Shown piece by piece: positions 25,512 to 33,318 of a DNA stretch of 64,000 nt. This DNA comes from Acidobacteriaceae bacterium (GTDB lineage: Bacteria > Acidobacteriota > Terriglobia > Terriglobales > Acidobacteriaceae). The stretch covers positions 33,661 through 97,660 of the forward strand of contig JANXUR010000043.1 in NCBI GenBank assembly GCA_025356095.1. The letters run 5' to 3'. Each line of letters starts with the position of its first letter. The stretch's first letter is position 1. The translations under genes and the position numbers were made by a program. The notes beneath the pieces were generated by a model that was not told where the DNA came from, ran no database searches, and saw only the letters and a list, made by a program, of their open reading frames with translations.

Positions 25512-26034
25512 TGTGGACTCCGTGACTATCTTCCAGAATAATCTTTTGTGTATCGATTGTCCGCCCCGCCACGAGGTCGTGATTCAGAGAAAATATAAGC
25601 CAGCCTGCTACGGTTTGGTGAGCGTCTACACGTGTGGGAAGGGAAATTATGTGAGCCAGACCGGCAGCACTCTCGACTGCCTCAGCGAATTCAGGGTTAT
25701 GCGAGATTCGGCAGGCCGCTTTGATGCCTCCGTCTAAGGCATAAGTAATTTGTAGCTCCACCATTGCGATTGAGTTATCGATATCGGTCGGATTGGTGAT
25801 TGACACAAGAAAGCTAAACACCTGTCTGGTGGCCTCGTAGCGTCGGAAGCCTTTTGCTCGGTAAATGCCGAGTTGCGGGCGTCGGCGTTCTTCGTGACCT
25901 TCGCTGATCGCGAGTGCCCGTTTCGCAGTTTGAACTGATCTCCAAGATGCCACGCTGGACCATCCTGCTAGTCCGAGTGACGCTAACGAGATCCAGAAAG
26001 TGGACTGAGCCCAAAAGGGCGTTAGTTCGGGCAT
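25456..26034 (-). CDS. Hypothetical protein with N-terminal membrane anchor
   Basis: A 192-residue protein. Residues ~8-30 (AQSTFWISLASLGLAGWSSVAS) are one membrane helix; a short coiled or helical linker (RSVQTAKRALAISEGHEERRRPQL) follows, then a beta-rich soluble part (VFSFLVSITNPTDIDNSIAMVELQITYAL) to the end. Small anchored proteins of this plan are widespread and mostly uncharacterised. The ribosome site is weak. It overlaps the next gene by 56 bases. No function can be assigned. Confidence 0.55.
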   Translation of the reverse strand: MPELTPFWAQSTFWISLASLGLAGWSSVASWRSVQTAKRALAISEGHEERRRPQLGIYRAKGFRRYEATRQVFSFLVSITNPTDIDNSIAMVELQITYALDGGIKAACRISHNPEFAEAVESAAGLAHIISLPTRVDAHQTVAGWLIFSLNHDLVAGRTIDTQKIILEDSHGVHNETDAIFVTDWTCQTQDD

Positions 26035-26289
26035 GTGATTTCCGTGTTCTCTATATGCGGATACCGCGCTACTCAGGAGGACAATGATAGCAATCTCGAA
26101 GTGTCTGACGATTTTGTGGCGTTGGCGAGCCTCCCAGCACGCCTAAGCGGAGCTTGTATGGGGCACCCGGTTCCGAGGCTACTCAGAGTGCGTCGTAGAA
26201 TTTCGGGGCTTTGCCCCGATTGGAAAGGCGAGGGCTCCGTCCACACACAAACACGGCAGCTTTGAGCTTACGCCCGGACCGCGGGTTTT
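26035..26289. other. Intergenic stretch with a palindromic-repeat half
   Basis: About 255 bases without a gene between the hypothetical pair and the stop of the aminopeptidase. Positions 26151-26170 read AGCTTGTATGGGGCACCCGG, nearly the same as 32995-33014. The left half of the palindrome is badly eroded here. It may hold the promoter for the hypothetical genes and a terminator of the aminopeptidase operon. Confidence 0.45.
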
Positions 26290-27333
26290 TTACGCGTCGA
26301 ACAGGAATTTGCCCTTTTCCATCACCTGCTGGTCGTCGGCCCAAATGTCAAACTGGCGGCCCACTACGTCAATGTGAGTGGAGGAGTACCACTCGGCTCC
26401 GGTATGTTCGCCGTAGGGGTTGCCGAAGGCTATGTGGATGCCGGGAAACTTTTCATCCTGTAGTATCTCGCCGATGATGTTGGTGAGGCCGATGTTGGTG
26501 CCGATGGCAAACTCGCCCACGCGGTCGGAGTTTTCATCGGTGTGGGTGTACTGCCAAAAGTCTTCTTCTAGTTCTTTGTTGTCGGAGTAAGCTTCCGCGA
26601 GCCGGTTGGCCTTCACCGTGATGGTAAGCGGTGAGTCCTTCAAGTCGCCATATTTTGCACAAAGGTAGTCACCGACGACGCCATCAATCACGAAGGTGCC
26701 GTTGACCTCGCCGGGGCTGGTAAAGATTTCACCGCCGGGCAGGTTACCCCATTTCTCCGGGGAGATGAGGCCGCTGGTCTTGATCCACTTGTAGAGCGGA
26801 TTCATGTCGGCGATGATGTCAGTACCGGCAGCAGTTCTGGCTTTGATTTGCTTCGCTTGACGCACAATGGCGATGAGTTTGGCGCTCATGCGGTCAACCT
26901 TGGCAAAATCTGCGCGCATGCCTTCGAGCATGATCTGCTTGTTGATGTTGACCATGTGGCCATGGCGCATGCGCCTGCGGTTGACGATTGCCGTCATTTC
27001 CATGCGCGACTTCAGTTCGTTCATTTGGGCCTGAGCGCAGAAAATGCTTACATGGCTGGTCTCCATGTCTTCGCCGATGATGGTAGGGAAGTGTTTGAGC
27101 GGACGACGTTCGACCTCTTCCAGCACCCACGCATTGTAGTGCGCGCCCATTGCTTCCAACTCCTTTACCAGACTGGCGGCAATCTCGCGACAGGCATCAT
27201 CGGTAATGATGGTGACCTTTTCGCTCGGTTGTACCCGCAGACAGGTATGAATGGCGTTGTGCGCTCCCAGGGAAAGTTCAGGGTCAAAGGGCAACTGCGC
27301 AAGCTTGCGATTGGGATGAATTGCAATATCCAT
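26290..27333 (-). CDS. M29-like metallo-aminopeptidase
   Basis: A 347-residue enzyme resembling the thermophilic leucyl aminopeptidases of family M29 that cleave N-terminal residues using two metals. Candidate ligands are Glu202 (GGEIFTSP), Glu274 (GEFAIG), His300 (HIAFGN), His320 and Asp322 (STHIDVV). The usual tail is present. The start ATG lies one base after the stop of the GCS2-type ligase gene (TAATATG), so it is translated by coupling; it has no clear ribosome site of its own. In this operon it may hydrolyse or mature the peptide-like compound made by the two ligases upstream. This is inference. Alternatively it is a general aminopeptidase. Confidence 0.82.
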   Translation of the reverse strand: MDIAIHPNRKLAQLPFDPELSLGAHNAIHTCLRVQPSEKVTIITDDACREIAASLVKELEAMGAHYNAWVLEEVERRPLKHFPTIIGEDMETSHVSIFCAQAQMNELKSRMEMTAIVNRRRMRHGHMVNINKQIMLEGMRADFAKVDRMSAKLIAIVRQAKQIKARTAAGTDIIADMNPLYKWIKTSGLISPEKWGNLPGGEIFTSPGEVNGTFVIDGVVGDYLCAKYGDLKDSPLTITVKANRLAEAYSDNKELEEDFWQYTHTDENSDRVGEFAIGTNIGLTNIIGEILQDEKFPGIHIAFGNPYGEHTGAEWYSSTHIDVVGRQFDIWADDQQVMEKGKFLFDA

Positions 27334-27334
27334 A

Positions 27335-28471
27335 TTAGGCCGTTTTGCCGGCAGCAGGCTGTTCGTCGAAGAGGCCTGCTGCGGTTTCCTCCATGATGTA
27401 GTCAACGACTTTTTTAAGGTCGCCAGTTTCTTCGTAGACGCGCAATTGCCGGTCAGCACCGGTGCCGTTTTTAAGGATTTCATGGATGTAGTTGATTTCC
27501 TCGCGAGAGCCGAGTTCATCTACTACATCGTCTACAAAAGCCAGATACTCAAGAATTAGGTCGCGCTCAGGAACTTCGGTTTGCTTGCCAAAGTCAATCA
27601 GCTTGCCATTGATGCCATAGCGGGCGGCGCGCCATTTATTTTCCATCAGCAGCAGGCGGCGATAGAGCCGGAAGCCCTGATTCGCCGAATACAGGCGGTG
27701 CAGTTTCACGACGGTGGCTTGAATCAGTGCTGCCAGCGCAATAGTCTCATCCAGTCGCATCGGAATGTCGCAGATGCGAAACTCCAGCGTGTTGAAGAAT
27801 GGATGCGGTCGAATATCCCACCAAATCTTCTTGGCGTTATCAATGCAGCCGGTTTTCACCAGCAAATTGACGTAGTTTTCGTACTCGCCGTAGCTGGGGA
27901 AATAATCGGGAATATTGGTGCGCGGAAACTTGTCGAATACTTTGCAACGATACGATTTCAGGCCGGTGTTCATGCCCATCCAAAAGGGTGAATTGGTAGA
28001 AAGCGCTAGCAGGTGCGGCACAAAGTAGCGGGCCGCATTCATCATGTGGATGGTGGTTTCGCGGTCGGGCATGCCCACATGCACGTGGAGGCCAAAGATC
28101 AGATTGGCGCGGGCGACCATCTTGAGATCTTCCACAATCACCTTGTAGCGGTCATCGGGATAGATCTCCTGCTTACGCCAGTCCGCAAAGGGGTGCGTTG
28201 CGATGGCGGCCAGCCCCAGATTATTGCGATGCGCCAGTTGAATCATGTCGCGGCGCAACCCTTTGACTTCGGCTTTGGCTTCTTTGATGTTCTGGCAGAC
28301 CGAGGTGCCTACTTCCACGACCGATTGGTGCATCTCGGCTTTGACCCGCTCTTCCAGCAGCAGTTTGCCCTGTTCCAGCATCTCAGAATGAATGTGCGAC
28401 CGGAGATCACGGGTCTCCAGATCAATGGTTGCGTATTCCTCTTCGATGCCCAGAGTGAAAACGTGACTCAT
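27335..28471 (-). CDS. Carboxylate-amine ligase, GCS2/YbdK-like
   Basis: A 378-residue enzyme of the glutamate-cysteine ligase type 2 family, which shares the glutamine synthetase fold and makes amide bonds from a carboxylate and an amine with ATP. The signature FTLGIEEEYATID opens the protein. HVHVGMPD, NSPFWMGMNTGLKSYRCKVF and the late DIRPHPFFNTLEFRICD are family blocks for metal and ATP binding. E. coli YbdK, a relative, has weak glutamate-cysteine ligase activity; the true substrate here is unknown. The ATG at 28471 has AGAGGA about nine bases upstream. A longer frame to 28765 contains no family sequence. It is followed after one base by the aminopeptidase and preceded after 91 bp by an ATP-grasp gene. 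Confidence 0.88.
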   Translation of the reverse strand: MSHVFTLGIEEEYATIDLETRDLRSHIHSEMLEQGKLLLEERVKAEMHQSVVEVGTSVCQNIKEAKAEVKGLRRDMIQLAHRNNLGLAAIATHPFADWRKQEIYPDDRYKVIVEDLKMVARANLIFGLHVHVGMPDRETTIHMMNAARYFVPHLLALSTNSPFWMGMNTGLKSYRCKVFDKFPRTNIPDYFPSYGEYENYVNLLVKTGCIDNAKKIWWDIRPHPFFNTLEFRICDIPMRLDETIALAALIQATVVKLHRLYSANQGFRLYRRLLLMENKWRAARYGINGKLIDFGKQTEVPERDLILEYLAFVDDVVDELGSREEINYIHEILKNGTGADRQLRVYEETGDLKKVVDYIMEETAAGLFDEQPAAGKTA

Positions 28472-28562
28472 GCGGGGTGTCCTCTCCGGTGCTGCCAGAC
28501 CGCGCCGAACCTCAAGTATAGACCGGGATCGCGGTGGAAAGCCTCGCGACTCCGGCAGTGGC

Positions 28563-29528
28563 TTACGAGCGACCGGTGCCGTTAAGGAAGCTGGCCCAGT
28601 GGTAGTCCTTGGCGGGGTCTTCCTTGCTGAGCGCCTTTTTGATGCATAGCTCAGCCATGTTCTCGACAAACCAGACGAAATTTTCGTGCCCGACCGAGGT
28701 GTACTCGCCATCGGGTGCCGGGTTGAGGAAGTCAATTGCATACGGGATGCCATCTTCGACGGCAAATTCCACCGTATTCATGTCATACCCTAATGCCCTG
28801 CAGATTGTCAGTGCGTCCTTTTCCACGCGAGCCAGCAGCGCCGGGTCGTAGGGGGGCGCGTCTTTTACGTAACGCTCGTGGTGCGGAGCGCGAGGATCGT
28901 AGGGCATAATGTGGACTTTTTCCTGGCCCAGCACATAGCAGCGAAAGTATTCCTTGAAGTTGACGGTGCGCTGCAAGGTCATGCAGAGTTCGCCGGTTTC
29001 GTCGTATGCCTTGAACAGTTCTTCCTGATTGTGCACGTGGTAGACGCTCTTCCATCCGCCGCCGGAGTGGGGCTTAAGGAAGGCGGATCGCTCGGGGAAT
29101 CCGAGGTAGTCGTAGATTTCATCCCAATTCAGGGGATAGATCAGATTACGCATGGAGCGGTCAGTGGTGCCGACGGGGTAATCCTTGTGGGGCAAGAGAA
29201 CTGTGGGGGGGATGGCGATGCCCAGTTTAGGCATCATTGAGTAATTGAAGAACTTGTCGTCGGCGCTCCACCAGAAGGGGTTGTTGATGACGATAGTGCC
29301 TTTGAGAATCGCATTCTTCAAATAGGCCCGGTAGAAAGGGATGTCTTGCGAGATGCGGTCTACGATCACGCGGTAGCCGGACGCTTGGCCGTTGAAGACG
29401 CCGCCGGTCTGCACGAACTCAGCCTTCAGGTTCGTGATGCCGCGCTCTTTTACTACGTCATTGATACGGGCGACGAGTGCGCCGGGGAAGGTACTTTCCA
29501 TGCCGAACAGAACGCCGATTTTTTCCAC
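28563..29528 (-). CDS. ATP-grasp family ligase
   Basis: A 321-residue ATP-grasp enzyme. An N-terminal pre-ATP-grasp part (IGVLFGMESTFPGALVARIN) is followed by FLKPHSGGGWKSVYHV (the nucleotide loop, ~150-165), CMTLQRTVNFKEYFRCYVLG and ALGYDMNTVEFAVEDGIPYAIDFLNPAPD, which holds the Mg-binding Glu/Asp/Asn of the family. Such enzymes form amide bonds through an acyl phosphate. The start is GTG with GGAG seven bases upstream. It sits between an esterase and a GCS2-type ligase on one strand. Two different amide-forming ligases in succession suggest a short peptide-like product. No substrate is visible. Confidence 0.82.
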   Translation of the reverse strand: MEKIGVLFGMESTFPGALVARINDVVKERGITNLKAEFVQTGGVFNGQASGYRVIVDRISQDIPFYRAYLKNAILKGTIVINNPFWWSADDKFFNYSMMPKLGIAIPPTVLLPHKDYPVGTTDRSMRNLIYPLNWDEIYDYLGFPERSAFLKPHSGGGWKSVYHVHNQEELFKAYDETGELCMTLQRTVNFKEYFRCYVLGQEKVHIMPYDPRAPHHERYVKDAPPYDPALLARVEKDALTICRALGYDMNTVEFAVEDGIPYAIDFLNPAPDGEYTSVGHENFVWFVENMAELCIKKALSKEDPAKDYHWASFLNGTGRS

Positions 29529-29677
29529 CTGAAATCTCCGAAGGCCACTGCGCTTATGGGCAGGGCGGAATGATGCCGGGTTTATGATATCGCGTTCGGC
29601 GAAGATTGCGGTATGACCTGATGCGGTCTACGAATTCAGCGGGCGGAAGGCGGGGTCAACGGGTGCGCTCGCGACGA

Positions 29678-29713
29678 CCCTTGGCTGGAGTCCAGACCCA
29701 CTCGAGCCAAGGG
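29678..29713. repeat. 9-bp inverted repeat between ATP-grasp and esterase genes
   Basis: CCCTTGGCT (29678-29686) and AGCCAAGGG (29705-29713) can pair around an 18-base loop. It lies 18 bases past the esterase stop on the - strand, so it may end or attenuate the transcript before the ATP-grasp gene. TTTT follows only on the + side. Confidence 0.4.
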
Positions 29714-29730
29714 CTTTTCCGGGAAGAAGT

Positions 29731-30444
29731 TCAGAAATACTTTCGCGCCATCTTCTGCCATAGGGGCCAGTCGTGCTTTTCATGCTCGCCCCATACGTCG
29801 AGCCAGTGGGGAATGCCGACCGAGCCGAGCATCTTCGCCATCTCGTAGTTGTAGCCGAGGCAGATGTCCCAGTCGCCGACGGCAAGGGCGATTTTCACGT
29901 GGTCGCGCAGATGGCCGAGGTACCAAGGGTCGCTCATATTCGGTACATAGTCGGTGGGAATGTTGAAGTAGCAGAGGTCGTCGTAGTAGCCGTCGAGAAA
30001 CTGTTTCTGATCCCAGCCGCCGCTCATGGCCACACAGTAGTTGAGCAGGTCGGGATGCCGCAGGGTGAAATTGAGGGCGTGGAAGGCTCCGAAGCTGCAT
30101 CCTGTGGTGCCGAGCATGGGCTTGGAGTTCGTGGCCCGGACCAGGGGGATGACGTCGTTGATGATGTAGTTCTCGTACTGCACGTGGCGTACGATGCGGT
30201 CGTGAGGGTGGATGTTCTTGTTGTACCAGGATTCACTATCCACGGAAGTGGGGCAAAAGAACTGGCACTCGCCATTCTCCAGCTTGTCGGCAACGGCGCG
30301 AATCATGCCGCCATCTTCGTATTCAAAATAAGTGCCGCGGGAACTGGGGAAAACAATGTAGGGCATGCCAGCATGGCCGAAGACGAGCAGATCCATGTCT
30401 TTATTCAGATCTTTGCTGTACCACTTGTGATGTTCACGATTCAT
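29731..30444 (-). CDS. Alpha/beta-hydrolase esterase family protein
   Basis: A 237-residue serine hydrolase of the putative-esterase (esterase D-like) group. The nucleophile elbow GCSFGAF puts Ser117 as the catalytic serine. Asp in VGDWDICLG and His in HEKHDWPLWQ complete a plausible triad. There is no signal peptide, so it acts in the cytoplasm. The ribosome site AGGAGG is about 11 bases upstream of the ATG. It is the first gene of the - strand set with the ATP-grasp ligase, the GCS2-type ligase and the aminopeptidase. A role in releasing or trimming the product of the ligases is possible. It is divergent from the cyclodeaminase gene. Confidence 0.82.
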   Translation of the reverse strand: MNREHHKWYSKDLNKDMDLLVFGHAGMPYIVFPSSRGTYFEYEDGGMIRAVADKLENGECQFFCPTSVDSESWYNKNIHPHDRIVRHVQYENYIINDVIPLVRATNSKPMLGTTGCSFGAFHALNFTLRHPDLLNYCVAMSGGWDQKQFLDGYYDDLCYFNIPTDYVPNMSDPWYLGHLRDHVKIALAVGDWDICLGYNYEMAKMLGSVGIPHWLDVWGEHEKHDWPLWQKMARKYF

Positions 30445-30494
30445 ATGTGCGTCGTCCTCCTAAAAACGAAAAGTCTACAGGGAAAGGGCCCGGG

Positions 30495-30530
30495 TTGCCA
30501 GTACCGATTGCCAGTACCGATTGCCAGTAC
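30495..30530. repeat. 13-bp tandem repeat, about three copies
   Basis: The unit TTGCCAGTACCGA begins at 30495, 30508 and 30521, the third copy being incomplete, and a further diverged copy (AGTCGCCAG) follows. It lies in the 126-bp divergent region between the esterase and cyclodeaminase genes, where both promoters should be. It may be a binding site array or simply an unstable repeat. Confidence 0.65.
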
Positions 30531-30570
30531 CAGTCGCCAGCCGTCCCGCTTGGCGGGTATGATCTTGCCC

Positions 30571-31605
30571 ATGAGCACAGTGATGGAGCGGGGTCCTCTG
30601 CTGTACATCGGAGAAGAGCAGGTGCGAGAGCGGTTGGAGCCGACCGCGCTGGTTGCAGGGCTGGAGCGGGCGTTTGGCGCGGAGTTTGCTGAGTACCTGA
30701 TGCCGCCGCGAACCTTCATTGAGATGGGCGGGCACGGGCTGGCGCTGATGATGCCGTGCTACCACGCGGGGCGGAATCGCCTAGGGATGAAGATTGCGAC
30801 GGTTGCCTCTGCCGGCAGTGCGGCGGGAGTGCAGGCGGCGTACCAGTTGATTGACCCACAGACCGGGCGTCCGCTGGTGGTGATGGCGGCGAGCCACTTG
30901 ACGGCGATGCGGACCGCAGCTGCTTCGGCGGTGGCAACCAAGTACATGGCCCGCGACGACTCGACGGTGCTGGGAGTGTTTGGCACTGGGCGGTTGGCCC
31001 GGGCGCATCTGGAGGTGCTGCGGGCTGCGCGACTCGCGCCTGATTCTGCGGATTCTTCACCGCAATCCTTAACGCAACGTCCTTTTACGCGATTCTTGGT
31101 TTGTGGGCGGACGCCGGAACGGTCGGCGGAGTTCGCATCGGCGATGACCGCGGAGTTGGGATTCAGTGTGCAAGCCGCGAGCGCGCGGGAACTGGCCGAG
31201 CAGAGTGACGTGATCTGTACCTGCACCAATCAGAAGACGCCACTGTTTGAGGGCATTTGGCTGCGTCCCGGGACGCACTTGAACCTGACCGGCATCTTTC
31301 GGGCGACAGAGCAGGAGGTGGACTGCGACACCGTGGCGCGGTCGCGAGTAGTGGTGGACTTGCGCGACGGGTGGGAGCAGGAATGCGGTGACATCGTGGT
31401 GCCGATTCGGCAGGGGCGGATCGGGCCGGAGCACGTGCTGGGGGAGTTGCATGATGTGGTGAGCGGCAAGGTGCAGCCGCGGAGGTCGGCTTCCGCAGGC
31501 GAGGACATTACTTTGTTCAAGAGCGTGGGCGTGGCGCTGGAGGATATGGTGGCGGCGGAACTGGTGGTGGGGCAGGCTTGCCGACCCGAGGCAATAAAGA
31601 CCTAA
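30571..31605 (+). CDS. Ornithine cyclodeaminase / mu-crystallin family protein
   Basis: A 344-residue NAD(P)-dependent protein of the OCD/mu-crystallin family. The substrate-side blocks MMPCYHAGRNRLGMKIATV and LTAMRTAAASAVATKYMAR are followed by the Rossmann motif LGVFGTGRLARAHLEVL (~130-146) and the late CTCTNQKTPLFEGIWLRPGTHLNLTG. The family includes ornithine cyclodeaminase, alanine dehydrogenases and ketimine or imine reductases, so the reaction is uncertain. An insert near residue 160 (PDSADSSPQSLTQRPF) is unusual. I choose the ATG at 30571. An ATG four codons later is an alternative, and neither has a strong ribosome site. Confidence 0.85.
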   Translation: MSTVMERGPLLYIGEEQVRERLEPTALVAGLERAFGAEFAEYLMPPRTFIEMGGHGLALMMPCYHAGRNRLGMKIATVASAGSAAGVQAAYQLIDPQTGRPLVVMAASHLTAMRTAAASAVATKYMARDDSTVLGVFGTGRLARAHLEVLRAARLAPDSADSSPQSLTQRPFTRFLVCGRTPERSAEFASAMTAELGFSVQAASARELAEQSDVICTCTNQKTPLFEGIWLRPGTHLNLTGIFRATEQEVDCDTVARSRVVVDLRDGWEQECGDIVVPIRQGRIGPEHVLGELHDVVSGKVQPRRSASAGEDITLFKSVGVALEDMVAAELVVGQACRPEAIKT

Positions 31606-31637
31606 ACCGGCGCGGTTTGAAGGGAAATTGCCAAGTC

Positions 31638-31689
31638 AGACTGTGCACCCCACTCAAGCCAACACCGGGCTTGAATGGGCCACCAGCCA
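31638..31689. repeat. 52-bp direct repeat, left copy
   Basis: Identical over 52 bases to 32929-32980. It contains an inverted repeat: CCCACTCAAGCC faces GGGCTTGAATGGG around a short spacer. The two copies flank the decayed GloVer-repeat gene. The shared GTCA just before each copy suggests the homology once extended further, with a 2-base indel. Confidence 0.88.
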
Positions 31690-31708
31690 ACAAGTGCGGG
31701 CAACGTAG

Positions 31709-32788
31709 GTGGCGCCTGGTGGTGGGGTAAGCAACTGCGGCGGAGTCTTTCAGCTCCAGCAAATTGGTGGCACCTGAGTTGAAACCGACCTTTATGTGTT
31801 CCAAGGGGGCAGCGATGGCTGTGAGCCGTTCACGGATGTACTTTTCGACAAGAGCGGTAACATCTACGGCACCACCTTTTTTGGCGGCGCCAGCTTCTTT
31901 GGCGATGTCTTTAAACTGAGCCCGAATGGTTCGGGCGGCTACACCGAGAGCATCCTCTACACCTTCACCGGAGGCGCGGACGGCGCGTATGCCTTTCAGG
32001 ATGGCAAGCTGTTCCTCGATCGCGCGGGCAATCTTTACGGCACGACTGTCGAGGGTGGATTGGCGAGCGGCTGTGGCGGCATCGGCTGCGGCACGATCTT
32101 TGAGCTTTCACCAGCGGGGACTGGATACAGCGAGGCAACGCTCTATACCTTCACCGGCGGCAACGATGGGGGCAACTCTGATGTCGGCCTGACTCAGCGC
32201 TCTGGAAAGCTTTATGGCGTTGCCCAAACTGGCGGTCAGGGTTTCGGCGTGGTGTTCGAGCTATCCAAGGCCGCTGGCGTGTGGACCGAAACATCCATCT
32301 ACAGCTTTGCGGGAGGCGTTGATGGAGCGCTTCCGGTTGGCCAGTTGAGTGTGGACACCGCGGGCAACCTTCTGGGCACTACCTTAGGGGATAGCGTTTC
32401 CAATCTGTACGGCACGGTGTACAAGCTCACCAGTTCGGGTTCGGCGTGGACCGAGACGGTTCTGTACAGTTTCACCGGAGGTTCTTACGACCAAGGCCCC
32501 GAGGCCGGCGTGATTCTGGACAAGAAAGGCAATCTTTTTGGGACAACCCGGGGAGAAAATTCCTATCTCAGTGGCCCCTCCGGGGAGGTATTCGAACTGT
32601 CGCCTTCGCAGAGCGGCTGGACGCTGACGACCCTGCATGATTTCGCTGGTGGGCCATCCGACGGAGACGGTCTTTACGGAGGCTTGATCGAGGTGGGAGG
32701 CAAGCTCTACGGAACCACCCGTTCGGGTGGTACTTCGACGGTTGACGGACGCGGTGGGGTTGGCACCGTCTTTCAGATTACTCCCTAG
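31709..32788 (+). pseudogene. N-terminally decayed GloVer-repeat (choice-of-anchor tandem repeat) protein
   Basis: The intact part (from a GTG at 31796; 330 residues) consists of five to six repeats of ~50 residues with the pattern GNLYGTTxxGG ... GTVFELSPxxxGWTETxLYSFxGGxDG. This is the GloVer tandem repeat of large secreted acidobacterial proteins. No signal peptide is present and translation would begin inside a repeat. The reading frame continues upstream in recognisable repeat sequence (GGVFQLQQIGGT, then VETDLYVFQGG) through an in-frame TGA at 31775-31777, where a Trp (TGG) would be usual, to a TAG at 31706. It is therefore probably a broken gene whose 5' part is lost. The C-terminus (VGTVFQITP) looks complete. 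Confidence 0.68.
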
Positions 32789-33318
32789 TATTCGGCGGAA
32801 TTCACGATGTCCCAAGTAGCCCCGAGATAACTGTCGGTGGGACAAAGGTGAGACAGGCCCGCATTGTGGCCTGTCTCTTCTCCTGCGGCTAGCTCACACA
32901 ACGCGGTGTCCGTTGTGTGGGGTGTCAAAGACTGTGCACCCCACTCAAGCCAACACCGGGCTTGAATGGGCCACCAGCCAGCCCGCTCAAGCAAAGCTTG
33001 GACGGGGCACCCGGCAACGGTCCTTTCCCGTCGCTCCGCAGGAGTCGCAAAAAGCGGCAGTTGAGCCGCTGCGCTGACTGCTCCGCCGCTCCGTCCAATT
33101 CCGCCTGCAACCGCTTAATGTTCAATTTGCTCCGCTTATTGGCATAGGAGTGCCGTCTGCGCTGGAAGTCGCTAGTATGCAATTGGAGTTGTGTATCCAA
33201 TAAGTTACGGGCAACGTGGTGCCAGTACGAGGAATTCGGCTGGGGCTGCGGCATCATTGTGGTGGGGCAGGCGTTCGGCTTTGTGGGCGTCTGGGCAATC
33301 AATCTCTTGGGAGAGAAC
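32789..33318. other. Intergenic region before the radical SAM gene
   Basis: About 530 bases. The left half holds the second 52-bp repeat (32929-32980) and, directly after it, a palindrome CCCGCTCAAGC / GCTTGGACGGG with the tail GCACCCGG (32982-33014). The right half (33020-33318) has no gene that I can support and should contain the promoter and leader of the radical SAM gene. A long - strand open frame here is mostly built from the repeats and is not taken as real. Confidence 0.5.
32929..32980. repeat. 52-bp direct repeat, right copy
   Basis: Exact copy of 31638-31689 in the same orientation, 1,291 bp away. It is followed at once by a CAAGC/GCTTG palindrome that the left copy lacks. Confidence 0.88.

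Noticed and set aside
30495..30530. CRISPR array
   Set aside because: Units are 13 bp, directly adjacent with no spacers, and no cas gene is present.
29773..30570. Upstream extension of the cyclodeaminase frame (266 codons)
   Set aside because: It runs antisense to the esterase gene and gives a Val/Gly-rich shadow; the family begins at the ATG at 30571.
31638..32980. Insertion sequence bounded by the 52-bp repeats
   Set aside because: No transposase between the repeats, which are direct, and no target-site duplication can be defined.
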